Part shown: one piece after another, positions 44,093 to 53,913 of the stretch
Layout: every line of letters starts with the position of its first letter
Numbering within the stretch: position 1 is the first letter of the stretch
Assembly (NCBI GenBank): GCA_017470985.1
Contig: JAFUXA010000012.1
Coordinates: 62,001 to 126,000 of the forward strand
Reading direction: 5' to 3'
Length of the DNA: 64,000 bases
Source of the DNA: Lachnospiraceae bacterium
GTDB lineage: Bacteria; Bacillota; Clostridia; Lachnospirales; Lachnospiraceae
Notes under the pieces: model-generated
Database searches by the model: none
The model's input: the letters and a program-made list of their open reading frames with translations, nothing else
Told to the model about the DNA's origin: nothing
Made by a program: the position numbers and the translations under genes

Positions 44093-45421
44093 TAACCTAT
44101 TTATTACAATAACCAATCCAATCGCTAACAGAATTGATTTGCTGATATTGTCTGCGATCATGCAGTACCAGATCTGATCAATTCCTAAGCTTAGAATTCT
44201 GACACAGATAAATGAACCTAGAATTCTGATTCCCCAACGGGTTATCAGCTCGATATAAAGTGGTGGTTTTGTTTTGCCTAGCCCGGCATATATACCATCC
44301 ATTACAGCGGCGCTTCCGAAAATCGGTTCTGTAAATGCTACTATGCGTAATAGTCTGGTACCTGTAGATATTACAGTAGTATCTGTAGTAAATATCCCCA
44401 TCATAAATTCAGCAAAAATGAATAACAACAATCCTGAAACACACATTAGAGTTATGACGGAAGTGAGGGATATTTTCATAACCTTCTTTACTTTAGTCAT
44501 ATCCGCTTCCCCTAGGGCGTTCCCAATCAGAGTGGATGTGGCTGCCTGCATGCCGTAGCCTGGTATATAGAACAATTGCTCAGCTGTAATAGCAATTGAA
44601 TGTGCTGCGTATATTGTCGTATTCATGGACGATACGAAGCTGGTGGCAACCACATATCCCATACAGGATACTATCTGGGTGAGAACAACTGGTAGGGAGA
44701 TTCTCAAACAACTACCCATTACAGTCTTGTTAAATCTCAAGGTGTTCAAATGGAAGTTCAAGGTCTTGTTTCGGATAAATGCAATGCACATTATAATACC
44801 GCCAATTGAATAGGATATACATGTGGCATAACCTGCACCAATAGCACCATATTTTAATACATAAATGAACACATAGTTGAGGACGATGTTCATTACATTT
44901 ATAGATAGATTGATTTTCATTGGAGTCTTGGAATCCCCGGTGGCTCGAATTACTGAACCAAATATTGTCAGGCATGAGCGCAATATTAATGGCAGATTAA
45001 TTAAAGTGAAATATAGTGAAGCATCATGTCTGATAGATTCTTCTGCTCCCATAACTATTGGCATAAATGGAGCAAATGCTACAGTGACTAGCGTCAATAC
45101 TCCACCGACGATAATCGCTGTAATAGCAGCCTGGTTCGCTGCGGTTTCAACTTTCTGTTGATCTTTCTCACCGATTGCTCTGGCAATATAAGATAAGAAA
45201 CCGATGCCGAAGGCATACATTACTGAACCCAACAACCATGTATAGGTAGAGCTGAGAGACACAGTAGCTGTGGCACGAGGACCGAGATGACCTACCATGG
45301 CAGTGTCTACATATTGAAGTATGGTGCCGAGGAGTTCTTCCAATACTGTAGGCCATGCCAGACTTATGAAAGCATATAATAAAGTTGATTTTTGGATTTT
45401 CTTATTTAATGTCTGTATCAT
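44072..45421 (-). CDS. MATE-family multidrug/sodium efflux protein
   Basis: Exports drugs or cationic compounds in exchange for Na+ or H+. The 449 residues form about twelve transmembrane helices in two internal halves. Family features include AWPTVLEELLGTILQYVDTA and VGHLGPRATATVS in the first half, and VLTQIVSCMGYV and GYGMQAATSTLIGNALGE in the second. No ribosome site is visible, and an extended -10 ends only 9 bases before the ATG, so the mRNA may be nearly leaderless. Confidence 0.9.
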   Translation of the reverse strand: MIQTLNKKIQKSTLLYAFISLAWPTVLEELLGTILQYVDTAMVGHLGPRATATVSLSSTYTWLLGSVMYAFGIGFLSYIARAIGEKDQQKVETAANQAAITAIIVGGVLTLVTVAFAPFMPIVMGAEESIRHDASLYFTLINLPLILRSCLTIFGSVIRATGDSKTPMKINLSINVMNIVLNYVFIYVLKYGAIGAGYATCISYSIGGIIMCIAFIRNKTLNFHLNTLRFNKTVMGSCLRISLPVVLTQIVSCMGYVVATSFVSSMNTTIYAAHSIAITAEQLFYIPGYGMQAATSTLIGNALGEADMTKVKKVMKISLTSVITLMCVSGLLLFIFAEFMMGIFTTDTTVISTGTRLLRIVAFTEPIFGSAAVMDGIYAGLGKTKPPLYIELITRWGIRILGSFICVRILSLGIDQIWYCMIADNISKSILLAIGLVIVINRLKKKAEF

Positions 45422-45430
45422 AACACAGAG

Positions 45431-45439
45431 ATTATAGCA
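45431..45439 (-). promoter_or_regulatory. extended -10 of the MATE gene
   Basis: On the minus strand TGCTATAAT, an extended -10 (TGnTATAAT), ends 9 bases before the ATG. No -35 is needed for this promoter class and none is seen. Confidence 0.5.
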
Positions 45440-45491
45440 TAGATTGTTAATATATGGTGCTTAAGCTCAAAATATATTAAGACATAGAATC

Positions 45492-45505
45492 TGATAACGT
45501 TTTCA
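45492..45505 (+). promoter_or_regulatory. LacI-type operator upstream of the mal promoter
   Basis: TGATAACGTTTTCA matches the pseudo-palindromic operator of LacI/CcpA-type regulators (TG-A/T-nAnCG-nTnnCA). It lies about 70 bases before the promoter and could pair by looping with the downstream array. Confidence 0.55.
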
Positions 45506-45574
45506 ATTTGTACAAAAAACAGGTGGCAGCTTTGGAGGCTTTTCACAAAGTGAATGTAAAACCCGTCATAATTG

Positions 45575-45603
45575 TTGACAGTTTTAGTGCTTGGGTGTAA
45601 ATT
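45575..45603 (+). promoter_or_regulatory. maltodextrin operon promoter
   Basis: A perfect -35 TTGACA (45575-45580), a 17-base spacer, and TAAATT (45598-45603) as -10. The transcript would start about 6 bases before the operator array. Confidence 0.55.
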
Positions 45604-45615
45604 ATATGCAGGTTC

Positions 45616-45655
45616 TGAAAACGGTTTCAGATAACGATTTCAGAAATCGTTTCGG
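45616..45655 (+). promoter_or_regulatory. three contiguous LacI-type operators
   Basis: TGAAAACGGTTTCA (45616-45629), AGATAACGATTTCA (45629-45642) and AGAAATCGTTTCGG (45642-45655) each centre on CG, and the centres are exactly 13 bases apart. They sit just after the promoter and before malE. The LacI-family gene at 50484 is the obvious candidate to bind them. Confidence 0.7.
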
Positions 45656-45697
45656 AGGACGTATTTTAACAGAGGAAATATAATGGAGGGTATCAAA

Positions 45698-46987
45698 ATG
45701 AAAAAAAGAATGTTGGCTGTCGCTATGGCAGCGACAATGGTTGCAGCTTGTTTCGCTGGATGCGGCAACAAGACAACATCTGGATCTAGTGATTCAGAAG
45801 GACAGGTTTACTGGTTGAACTTCAAGCCAGAGGCTGATGAGGCTTTGCAGGGAATTGCCAAGACTTACACAGATCAGACTGGTGTTCCTGTTACAATCGT
45901 TACAGCAGCAGAGGGAACATACAACTCTACTCTTACAGCAGAGATGGACAAGGATGAGGCTCCTACACTTTTTGTTGTTGGTAACCAGGCAGCAGTAAAG
46001 ACATGGGGTGATTTCTGCTATGATCTGAAGGATACAGATGTATACAAGGAATTAACAACAGATGATTTCACATTATACGATGGGGACAAGGTTGCTTCTA
46101 TTGGATATTGCTATGAGTCATTTGGTATAATTGTAAACAAGACATTACTTACAAAGGCTGGACATTCACTTGATGAGATCAAGGACTTTGATTCTTTAAA
46201 GGCAGTAGCTGATGATATTCATGCAAATGCAGCAACACTTGGTTTTGATGCATTTACATCATCAGGAATGGATGATTCTTCATCTTGGAGATTCTCAGGA
46301 CATCTTGCAAATATGCCACTCTACTATGAGGCAGAAGCTGATGGATGGGATGGAATTTGTCCTGCAACTATCAAGGGTACATACCTTGATAACTACAAGA
46401 AGATTTGGGATCTCTATACAACAGATGCTAAGAACGACAAGGCAACTCTTGCAGATGCAGGATACGATGCTGAGACAGAGTTCTTAAATGGTGAAGCAGT
46501 ATTCTATCAGAATGGTTCATGGGAGTACTCAGCACTTTCTGAGAAATATTCAGATGACGAGCTTGCAATGATTCCTATCTATGTAGGCGTTGACGGTGAA
46601 GAGAATCAGGGACTTTGCTCTGGTACAGAGAACTGCTGGGCTGTAAATGCAAATGCTTCAGAGGCTGATATCCAGGCTACTCTTGATTTCATGAAGTGGA
46701 TGGTTACAAGTGATGAGGGTACAAAGTGCATGGCTGATCAGTTCGGTGTAATTCCTTACAAGGGAGCACAGGAGAATACAAACCTCTTCATCAAGCAAGG
46801 TGATGAAATGCGTGAAGCTGGTAAGTACACAGTTGATTGGACATTCAATCTTACACCAAATGTAGATGATTGGAGAGCAGGTGTTGTATCGGCAATCAAT
46901 CAGTATGATGCAGGCGGAAGCTGGGATGATGTAGTATCAGCATTTGTTGACGGATGGGCAACACAGTACAAGGCTGCACAGCAGTAA
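45698..46987 (+). CDS. malE: maltodextrin ABC transporter, substrate-binding lipoprotein
   Basis: Captures sugars outside the cell and delivers them to the permease. It has 429 residues with a signal peptide and lipobox FAGC (Cys22). The mature part is an extracellular solute-binding family 1 protein with FKPEADEALQGIAKTYTDQT near the start, TADYL-like hinge regions and NGEAVFYQNGSWEY. GGAGGG precedes the ATG at 45698; an ATG at 45683 overlaps that site. Followed by two permease genes and malQ, which argues for alpha-glucan oligosaccharides as ligand. Promoter and operators lie upstream. Confidence 0.85.
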   Translation: MKKRMLAVAMAATMVAACFAGCGNKTTSGSSDSEGQVYWLNFKPEADEALQGIAKTYTDQTGVPVTIVTAAEGTYNSTLTAEMDKDEAPTLFVVGNQAAVKTWGDFCYDLKDTDVYKELTTDDFTLYDGDKVASIGYCYESFGIIVNKTLLTKAGHSLDEIKDFDSLKAVADDIHANAATLGFDAFTSSGMDDSSSWRFSGHLANMPLYYEAEADGWDGICPATIKGTYLDNYKKIWDLYTTDAKNDKATLADAGYDAETEFLNGEAVFYQNGSWEYSALSEKYSDDELAMIPIYVGVDGEENQGLCSGTENCWAVNANASEADIQATLDFMKWMVTSDEGTKCMADQFGVIPYKGAQENTNLFIKQGDEMREAGKYTVDWTFNLTPNVDDWRAGVVSAINQYDAGGSWDDVVSAFVDGWATQYKAAQQ

Positions 46988-47050
46988 TTAGAGTATAAAT
47001 AATAATAGAAAAACTCCTCTGGAGAAATAAAATACATATGTTAATTTACT

Positions 47051-47076
47051 GGGCGGTCACATGACTGTGACCGCTC
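47051..47076 (+). other. stem-loop between malE and malF
   Basis: GGGCGGTCACA (47051-47061) pairs with TGTGACCGCTC (47066-47076) around loop TGAC, with no T-run after it. Such hairpins often protect the abundant binding-protein mRNA and reduce read-through into the permease genes. Confidence 0.65.
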
Positions 47077-47104
47077 AAATTATATAAAAAGAGGCAAAGT
47101 AATT

Positions 47105-48025
47105 ATGAAAGAGAATAACAAATTAGACGTGAAAGTCACAAATTCAAGTATGGTAACCAGACCAATTCGTCGATGTTTCCCTATATTTCTTTTGCCAACA
47201 TTTGCAGCATTTTTTATAGGATTTATATATCCTTTCTTAAAAGGTATATATCTGTCATTCTGTAAATTTGTTACTACTAGCAATGCAACTTTTATCGGAT
47301 TCGATAACTACATCAAAGCTTTTAATGATGCCAGTTTCAGACATGCATTTTGGTATACAGCTTTGTACGCGGTGATTTCATTAGTTTTGATTAACTTAAT
47401 TGCTTTTTTGTTGGCCTACCTTTTGACACAAGGGTTAAAAGGAACCAATATTTTTAGAACAGTATTTTTTATGCCTAATCTGATTGGTGGAATAGTATTA
47501 GGATATATCTGGAGTATGATTTTCAATGGAATACTTAGCAGATATAACACTTCAATCTTACTGGAGACCAAGTATGGTTTTTGGGGATTGATTGTATTGA
47601 TGTGCTGGCAACAGATTGGTTATATGATGATCATATATATAGCCGGTTTACAATCTGTGCCTGGAGATTTAATGGAAGCTGCTGTAATTGATGGAGCTTC
47701 AAGATGGCAGACACTTATTCATGTAACATTACCAAATGTTATGCCATCAATTACAATTTGTATGTTCTTATCTCTTACCAACGGATTCAAATTATTTGAC
47801 CAGAACTTAGCACTTACAGGTGGACAGCCATTTGAATTTATGGCTGATGGTACACAGGTTAGAACAACTGAAATGTTAGCATTGAATATTTACAATACAT
47901 TTTATGGACAGGCTTCAAGTGCCAAAGGTGTGGCACAGGCCAAAGCGGTATTGTTTTTCATATTAGTAGCTGCAATATCATTGATTCAGCTTAGAGCAAC
48001 AAAATCAAAGGAGGTACAGCAGTAA
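47105..48025 (+). CDS. malF: maltodextrin ABC transporter permease, MalF type
   Basis: Membrane channel subunit of 306 residues with about six helices. The EAA loop that docks the ATPase is present as LMEAAVIDGASRWQTLIHVTLP. FRTVFFMPNLIGGIVLGYIW and GFKLFDQNLALTGG are typical of family members. It is followed by malG with a TAATG overlap. AAGAGGCAAAG precedes the ATG. Confidence 0.88.
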   Translation: MKENNKLDVKVTNSSMVTRPIRRCFPIFLLPTFAAFFIGFIYPFLKGIYLSFCKFVTTSNATFIGFDNYIKAFNDASFRHAFWYTALYAVISLVLINLIAFLLAYLLTQGLKGTNIFRTVFFMPNLIGGIVLGYIWSMIFNGILSRYNTSILLETKYGFWGLIVLMCWQQIGYMMIIYIAGLQSVPGDLMEAAVIDGASRWQTLIHVTLPNVMPSITICMFLSLTNGFKLFDQNLALTGGQPFEFMADGTQVRTTEMLALNIYNTFYGQASSAKGVAQAKAVLFFILVAAISLIQLRATKSKEVQQ

Positions 48026-48888
48026 TGAGCAAGAAATTACAGACAAAGACGGATACTAACAGAAAGAAAATGACAGTTACAGTATGTCTGGCTGTTGTAT
48101 CAGTTATATATGTTATGCCACTTTTGATGGTGCTTATGAATTCTTTCAAAAATAACAGATATATCAAGACAGAAGCTTTTGCGCTTCCAACTGGAGAGAT
48201 GTTTGTAGGAGCTGCCAATTATATTAAGGGAATGACTTTTGGTAATTATCCTTTTATGAAGTCAGTTGCATTTTCATTGATAATTACTATAGTATCAACA
48301 TTTCTGATTTTGTTATGTACTTCAATGGCTGCATGGTATGTTGCCAGAGTAAACAGTTTATTCTGTAAGATTTGTTATTACCTATTTGTATTTTCAATGG
48401 TAGTTCCATTCCAGATGGTTATGTACACATTGTCCAAAACAGCAGATTCTCTGGACTTGAACACACCATTTACCATACCGATAATATATTTAGGATTTGG
48501 AGCTGGGCTTGCAAGTTTTATGTTTGTGGGATTTGTTAAGAGCCTGCCGCTTGAAATAGAGGAGGCGGCTGCAATAGATGGTTGTGGACCTCTTCGTACA
48601 TTTTTCCTGGTGGTGCTTCCAATGTTGAAGCCTACAATGATATCTGTTGGAATCTTGGAGATTATGTGGATATGGAATGATTATCTGCTTCCTTATCTGG
48701 TGCTTGATAGAAAGAAGTATATGACAATTCCAATTCATATTCAGTATTTGCAGGGTAGTTATGGCTCAGTTGATCTTGGAGCAATTATGGCTCTTATTGT
48801 AGTAAGTATTATTCCTATAATTGTCTTCTACATGAGCTGTCAGAAGTATATTATTAAAGGTGTTGCAGCCGGTGCTGTGAAAGGGTGA
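48025..48888 (+). CDS. malG: maltodextrin ABC transporter permease, MalG type
   Basis: Second channel subunit, 287 residues and six helices. The EAA loop is EIEEAAAIDGCGPLRTFFLV. YVMPLLMVLMNSFKNNRYI is the normal opening, and SYGSVDLGAIMALIVVSIIP comes near the end. The start overlaps the malF stop. No ATP-binding subunit gene is in the operon, so a shared MsmX/MalK-type ATPase encoded elsewhere must energise it (known for Gram-positive sugar ABC systems; inferred here). Confidence 0.88.
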   Translation: MSKKLQTKTDTNRKKMTVTVCLAVVSVIYVMPLLMVLMNSFKNNRYIKTEAFALPTGEMFVGAANYIKGMTFGNYPFMKSVAFSLIITIVSTFLILLCTSMAAWYVARVNSLFCKICYYLFVFSMVVPFQMVMYTLSKTADSLDLNTPFTIPIIYLGFGAGLASFMFVGFVKSLPLEIEEAAAIDGCGPLRTFFLVVLPMLKPTMISVGILEIMWIWNDYLLPYLVLDRKKYMTIPIHIQYLQGSYGSVDLGAIMALIVVSIIPIIVFYMSCQKYIIKGVAAGAVKG

Positions 48889-48893
48889 TGAAA

Positions 48894-50369
48894 ATGAAAA
48901 GAAGTAGCGGAATTCTTATGCCAATTGCATCTCTGCCTTCACCATATGGTATAGGTACATTAGGACAAGCTGCCTATGATTTTATTGATTTTCTAAAGGA
49001 TGCCAAGCAGACTTATTGGCAGATGCTTCCTGTTGGGCCTTTAAGCTATGGAGATTCACCTTATTCCAGTTTATCTGTATATGCTGGAAATCCATATTTT
49101 GTAGATTTTGAAATGCTTGAGGAAGACGGGCTGTTGAAGCCGGATGAGTATAGAAATATTGACTGGGGCAATAATCCTGACAAAATCGATTATGGCAAAA
49201 TATATGAGAATAGAATGAAAGTCTTGTCAATTGCTTCGAAGCGAGGTATTGCGAGGGGAGAATTAGAATATAAGCAATTTAAAGAAGATAAATCAGAATG
49301 GCTAGATGACTTCGCTTTGTATTGTGCTGTGAAAAGGCAAAATGATATGAAGTCGTGGACAGAATGGCCAGATGATATAAAGCTTCGTAAGCCTGAGATT
49401 ATGGACTTAAAGCGACAAGAGTTGGCTGAAGAAATTGAGATTTATAAATATGTCCAATATTTATTCTTTAAGCAGTGGAATAAAATGAAGGAATATGCAG
49501 CTCAAAAAGGTGTTCAGATTATAGGTGACATTCCTATTTATACTGCTATGGATTCAGCTGATGTATGGGCAGGACCACATTGGTTTCAATTGGATGAGCG
49601 AAATGTACCTGTGAAAGTATCGGGAGTTCCACCGGATGCTTTTACTGCAGATGGTCAACTTTGGGGTAATCCTCTGTACAGATGGGATAAGATGGAAGAG
49701 GATGGATATCGCTGGTGGATTAATCGAATAAAAGGTACCTTGTCTCTGTATGATGTTATTAGAATTGACCATTTCAGAGGTTTTGAAAGTTATTGGGCGG
49801 TGCCTTATGGTGACGCAACTGCCAAGAATGGTCAATGGGTAAAGGGACCTGGAATCAAGCTTATCAATGCGTTGAAGGAAGCTTGCCCAGATACAGAGTT
49901 TATAGCCGAAGATTTGGGATTTCTCACAGAAGATGTGAGACAGATGCTGCGAGCTTCTGGATTTCCGGGAATGAATGTATTGCAGTTTTCATTTGATGCA
50001 AGAGACAAAAGTGATGCATCCCCAAATGATTTCATAGAGAATTCTATTTGTTATACAGGAACTCATGATAATACTACAATGCGAGGTTGGAAACATGAGG
50101 CTGATGGAGCAGATGTGCGTAAGATGAAGAAGTTCTTTCACATTCATTTCTGGGATAACTTTAACTGGAAGGTAATTGATGGAGGAATGGCTACAAAGAG
50201 TATTCTATTTGTGGCACAGATGCAGGATTATCTGGAATTAGACAGTGATGCTAGGATTAATAAGCCTGGAACATTGCAGGGCAATTGGACTTGGCGTATG
50301 AATCCTGATGTGGATCTGAAGGCATTGGCAGTCAGAATAAAAGAAGTAACTATTAAGAACAATCGCTAA
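48894..50369 (+). CDS. malQ: 4-alpha-glucanotransferase (amylomaltase)
   Basis: Transfers glucan chains between maltodextrins, producing glucose and longer chains for phosphorylase. It has about 492 residues, GH77. The N-terminus GILMPIASLPSPYGIGTLG is diagnostic. The nucleophile is Asp292 in IRIDHFRGFE, the acid is Glu339 in FIAEDLGF, and YTGTHDNTTMRGW holds the third acid. Two ATGs are possible, 48888 (overlapping the malG stop) and 48894; AAAGGG is better spaced for the latter. It is in the operon with malEFG. Confidence 0.93.
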   Translation: MKRSSGILMPIASLPSPYGIGTLGQAAYDFIDFLKDAKQTYWQMLPVGPLSYGDSPYSSLSVYAGNPYFVDFEMLEEDGLLKPDEYRNIDWGNNPDKIDYGKIYENRMKVLSIASKRGIARGELEYKQFKEDKSEWLDDFALYCAVKRQNDMKSWTEWPDDIKLRKPEIMDLKRQELAEEIEIYKYVQYLFFKQWNKMKEYAAQKGVQIIGDIPIYTAMDSADVWAGPHWFQLDERNVPVKVSGVPPDAFTADGQLWGNPLYRWDKMEEDGYRWWINRIKGTLSLYDVIRIDHFRGFESYWAVPYGDATAKNGQWVKGPGIKLINALKEACPDTEFIAEDLGFLTEDVRQMLRASGFPGMNVLQFSFDARDKSDASPNDFIENSICYTGTHDNTTMRGWKHEADGADVRKMKKFFHIHFWDNFNWKVIDGGMATKSILFVAQMQDYLELDSDARINKPGTLQGNWTWRMNPDVDLKALAVRIKEVTIKNNR

Positions 50370-50403
50370 AGGGATATTTAGCGTAGTTTTGCGTTCCTTT
50401 ACC

Positions 50404-50432
50404 TTGTATTTATTATGTGCAATAAATATAAT
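50404..50432 (+). promoter_or_regulatory. promoter of the LacI-type regulator gene
   Basis: TTGTAT (50404-50409) and a perfect TATAAT (50427-50432) are 17 bases apart, 51 bases before the next start. Confidence 0.65.
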
Positions 50433-50483
50433 AATGGAAGAAATTCTAATTAATAATTCCATTAACAGAGAGGGATAAGAAAA

Positions 50484-51494
50484 ATGACAATCAAAGATAT
50501 TGCGGCCAAGTGTGGTGTGTCAGTATCCACTGTATCTAGGGTGTTGAATAATCAGCCCTATGTAAAGCAGGATGTGCGGGAAAAGGTGCTGAAGGTAATA
50601 GAGGAGGAACATTTTGTGCCTCATGAAGGTGCTGCTTCTCTTGCAAGAACACAGGAAGATTCTATTGGGGTAGTTATTAGAGGTATCAAGAATCCGTTTT
50701 TTAACGAGATGGTATCTACTATTCTAAAGAGAGCCCATGAGCTGGGATACAATACATATTTACAACAAATCCGTGTAGGTGAAGATGAAATTGCAGAGGC
50801 GGCATCTCTGGCCAAAAGCCATAAGCTTAAAGGTGTAATTCTACTGGGAGGTAATTTTGATAGAACTCCTGAGGAGATGAAACAGATTGATGTGCCGGTT
50901 GTATGCTGTACATTTTCCAACATTTTCGGAGGAGTATCCAGCAAAGATTTCTCCTCAGTATGTATAGATGATGAGGATACTGCATACAAAGCAGTGACTT
51001 ATCTGGCGTCTCAGGGACACAAGAAAATCGCTATTGTGCTGCCTTCAGTGGAGGATAAGTCGATTTCCGAACTGAGATACAAGGGCTACTGTAAAGCCAT
51101 GGAGAAATCCGGATTGGATGTATATGATGATTTGATAATATCTACTGGAGATTATTCTATGGAGGCAGCTTATAGTGGAGTGAAAGAAGCTGTTGAAAAT
51201 GGTGCGGATTTCACAGCGGCCTTTGGAATATCTGATTTGATTGCTCTTGCAACAATGAAAGCTCTCTCAGATTGCGGAAAGAAAATTCCGGAGGATGTAT
51301 CTGTGGTGGGAATTGATGGAATAGATATGACATCATATTTTATACCAACATTGACTACTTTGGTACAGCCTAGAGATTTGATGGCCAATAGAGCAGTAGA
51401 AATAATTGCGCAGATTATAGAAGGTGAAGAAAACGGAGTCCACGAAATCGTGGATGCAGAACTTAGAATAGGCGAAAGCGTTAGAATTTTATAG
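50484..51494 (+). CDS. malR: LacI-family regulator, probably of maltodextrin genes
   Basis: Sugar-responsive repressor of 336 residues. The helix-turn-helix and hinge are canonical: [20 protein letters not shown], then the hinge region with VREKV and [10 protein letters not shown]. The periplasmic-binding-like effector domain follows ([29 protein letters not shown]). It lies between malEFGQ and glgP, and CG-centred operators of the right type lie before malE. Binding to those sites is inferred from position and site type. Confidence 0.82.
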   Translation: MTIKDIAAKCGVSVSTVSRVLNNQPYVKQDVREKVLKVIEEEHFVPHEGAASLARTQEDSIGVVIRGIKNPFFNEMVSTILKRAHELGYNTYLQQIRVGEDEIAEAASLAKSHKLKGVILLGGNFDRTPEEMKQIDVPVVCCTFSNIFGGVSSKDFSSVCIDDEDTAYKAVTYLASQGHKKIAIVLPSVEDKSISELRYKGYCKAMEKSGLDVYDDLIISTGDYSMEAAYSGVKEAVENGADFTAAFGISDLIALATMKALSDCGKKIPEDVSVVGIDGIDMTSYFIPTLTTLVQPRDLMANRAVEIIAQIIEGEENGVHEIVDAELRIGESVRIL

Positions 51495-51504
51495 GGAGAA
51501 GAAC

Positions 51505-53826
51505 ATGTTAAAGGAATTATTTGCAAAGTTGAGAGGTGTAGCTGCCTCCGAGGATACCTTGGAACACAAGATCGACAGTATCTTGAATGAATTATATGGT
51601 AAAAATTTGGATACAGCTTCAGAGCAGGAAGTGGCGGGAGCCCTTCTTACATTTACCAAGGCTTTGATGGAAGATATGCCAAGAGTTGCCGGAGAGAAAA
51701 AAGTATATTATATTTCGGCAGAATTTCTCATTGGTAAGTTGTTGTCAAACAACCTGATTAACTTAGGGCTTTATACAGAGGTTGATGACATTTTAAAGGC
51801 TCATGGGAAGAGCATGTTGAAGGTAGAAGAGTATGAGAGCGAACCATCTCTTGGAAATGGTGGACTCGGTAGATTGGCAGCATGCTTTTTGGATTCCATA
51901 GCAACTCTTGAATTGCCGGGAGATGGTATTGGATTAAATTATCACTATGGATTGTTTAAGCAGGAGTTTGAGAACAAGCTTCAGAAGGAAGTGAAGAATC
52001 CATGGATTGATAAAGAAAACTGGCTTACAAGAAGAGAGGAAAGTTTTGTTGTTCCTTTCAGAAAATATAATGTTAATTCAGTACTTTATGATGTGGCTGT
52101 ACCGGGATATGAGACAGGGTCGGTAAATATGCTTCATTTGTTTGACTTGGATTCTATTGATGAGAACATTGTTCCTGAAGGAAGTATAGACTTCGACAAG
52201 GACGATATTGAAAAGAATCTGACACTGTTTTTATATCCTGATGATAGCGACAGAAAAGGACAGCTTCTGCGCATTTACCAGCAGTATTTTATGGTAAGTA
52301 ACGGAGCTCAATATATTTTGGCAGACTGCAAGGCCAGAGGTTATGACTTGCACAAGCTATATGACCATGTGGTTATCCAGATAAATGATACACATCCATC
52401 AATGGTTATTCCTGAACTGATTCGTTTACTTCAGTTGGAAGGATTTACAATGGATGAGGCAATCGAGGTTGTAAGGCAGACATGTGCTTATACTAATCAT
52501 ACAATTCTGGCAGAAGCTCTTGAGAAATGGCCTATAGATTATCTGGAGGAGGTTGTGCCACACCTTCTTCCTATTATCAGAGAATTGGATAATAGAGTTA
52601 GAGAGACAGTTGATGATGCCAGTACATATATTATAGATGATACAGACAGAGTGCATATGGCTCATATGGATATTCATTATGGATTTTCTATAAATGGTGT
52701 GGCTGCATTGCATACAGACATTTTAAAGGATAGCGAGTTAAATAATTTCTATAAACTCTATCCGGAGAAGTTTAATAATAAGACAAATGGAATTACCTTC
52801 CGTAGATGGCTACTTCATTGTAATCCAGAGCTTACCTCCTTGCTCGTGGAGAAGATTGGACCGGAATTTAAGAAGGATGCTATGAAACTTGTTGACTTCG
52901 AGGCGTATAAGGATGATGATGACGTGCTTAATCGCCTCGAGGAAATCAAGCGTAGAAACAAGGTGGAGCTGGCTGAGTTTATGAAGTCTCGTCAGGGAAT
53001 AGAGATTAATCCGGATTCTATCTATGATGTGCAGGTCAAGAGATTGCATGAGTATAAGCGTCAGCAGATGAATGCTTTGTATGCTATTTATAAGTATTTA
53101 GAAATTAAGGCAGGTAATAAACCTGAGACTCCAATTACTATGATCTTTGGTGCCAAGGCTGCTCCTGCATATATAATTGCCAAGGATATTATTCATTTGA
53201 TTTTATGCTTGCAGGAACTTACAGCAAATGATCCTGATGTAGCGCCTTATTTCAGAGTGGTTATGGCGGAGAATTATAATGTGGAATATGCTGCCAAGAT
53301 TATTCCGGCAGCAGAGATTTCTGAACAGATTTCTCTTGCATCAAAGGAAGCATCAGGCACTTCTAACATGAAGTTCATGTTAAATGGAGCTATTACTCTT
53401 GGAACAGAGGATGGAGCCAATGTGGAAATCAAGGATTTAGTTGGTGATGACAATATCTATATATTTGGTAAGAAATCAGATGATGTAATCAAGTTGTATG
53501 CTGAATCTGCGTATAATGCCGGCAAGATTTATGAAGAGGATGAGCTGATTCATAAGTTGGTAGATTTCATTGTGGGACCGGAGATTATGTCAATTGGCTG
53601 TGCTGAAAATCTGGAGAGACTGCATCATGAACTTGTAAGCAAGGATTGGTTTATGACACTTCTTGATTTGAGAGAGTATATTGATATCAAGGAGAGAATA
53701 TATGCTGATTATGCTGATAGAAAGCATTGGAATCAGATGGCTGTGACAAATATTGCCAAAGCTGGATTCTTCTCATCAGACAGAACTATTGCGCAGTACA
53801 ATACTGATATTTGGAAATTAAAATAA
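51505..53826 (+). CDS. glgP: glycogen/maltodextrin phosphorylase
   Basis: Releases glucose 1-phosphate from alpha-1,4-glucans with phosphate. It has 773 residues, normal for the short bacterial type. PLP is held by Lys623 in [20 protein letters not shown]; substrate and phosphate regions include [33 protein letters not shown] and [15 protein letters not shown]. It starts 10 bases after the regulator stop with GGGAGAAG, so both are co-transcribed. A terminator follows. Works with malQ in maltodextrin breakdown. Confidence 0.95.
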   Translation: MLKELFAKLRGVAASEDTLEHKIDSILNELYGKNLDTASEQEVAGALLTFTKALMEDMPRVAGEKKVYYISAEFLIGKLLSNNLINLGLYTEVDDILKAHGKSMLKVEEYESEPSLGNGGLGRLAACFLDSIATLELPGDGIGLNYHYGLFKQEFENKLQKEVKNPWIDKENWLTRREESFVVPFRKYNVNSVLYDVAVPGYETGSVNMLHLFDLDSIDENIVPEGSIDFDKDDIEKNLTLFLYPDDSDRKGQLLRIYQQYFMVSNGAQYILADCKARGYDLHKLYDHVVIQINDTHPSMVIPELIRLLQLEGFTMDEAIEVVRQTCAYTNHTILAEALEKWPIDYLEEVVPHLLPIIRELDNRVRETVDDASTYIIDDTDRVHMAHMDIHYGFSINGVAALHTDILKDSELNNFYKLYPEKFNNKTNGITFRRWLLHCNPELTSLLVEKIGPEFKKDAMKLVDFEAYKDDDDVLNRLEEIKRRNKVELAEFMKSRQGIEINPDSIYDVQVKRLHEYKRQQMNALYAIYKYLEIKAGNKPETPITMIFGAKAAPAYIIAKDIIHLILCLQELTANDPDVAPYFRVVMAENYNVEYAAKIIPAAEISEQISLASKEASGTSNMKFMLNGAITLGTEDGANVEIKDLVGDDNIYIFGKKSDDVIKLYAESAYNAGKIYEEDELIHKLVDFIVGPEIMSIGCAENLERLHHELVSKDWFMTLLDLREYIDIKERIYADYADRKHWNQMAVTNIAKAGFFSSDRTIAQYNTDIWKLK

Positions 53827-53844
53827 TATTTTCAAGAAGAAGGG

Positions 53845-53873
53845 GAGCGTGACTTTTATGTCACGCTCTTTTT
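53845..53873 (+). terminator. intrinsic terminator after glgP
   Basis: GAGCGTGAC (53845-53853) pairs with GTCACGCTC (53860-53868), followed by TTTTT. Confidence 0.9.
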
Positions 53874-53913
53874 GGTGTAAAATGTGTATGAAAAAAGATT
53901 TGGAGATGTGTAT

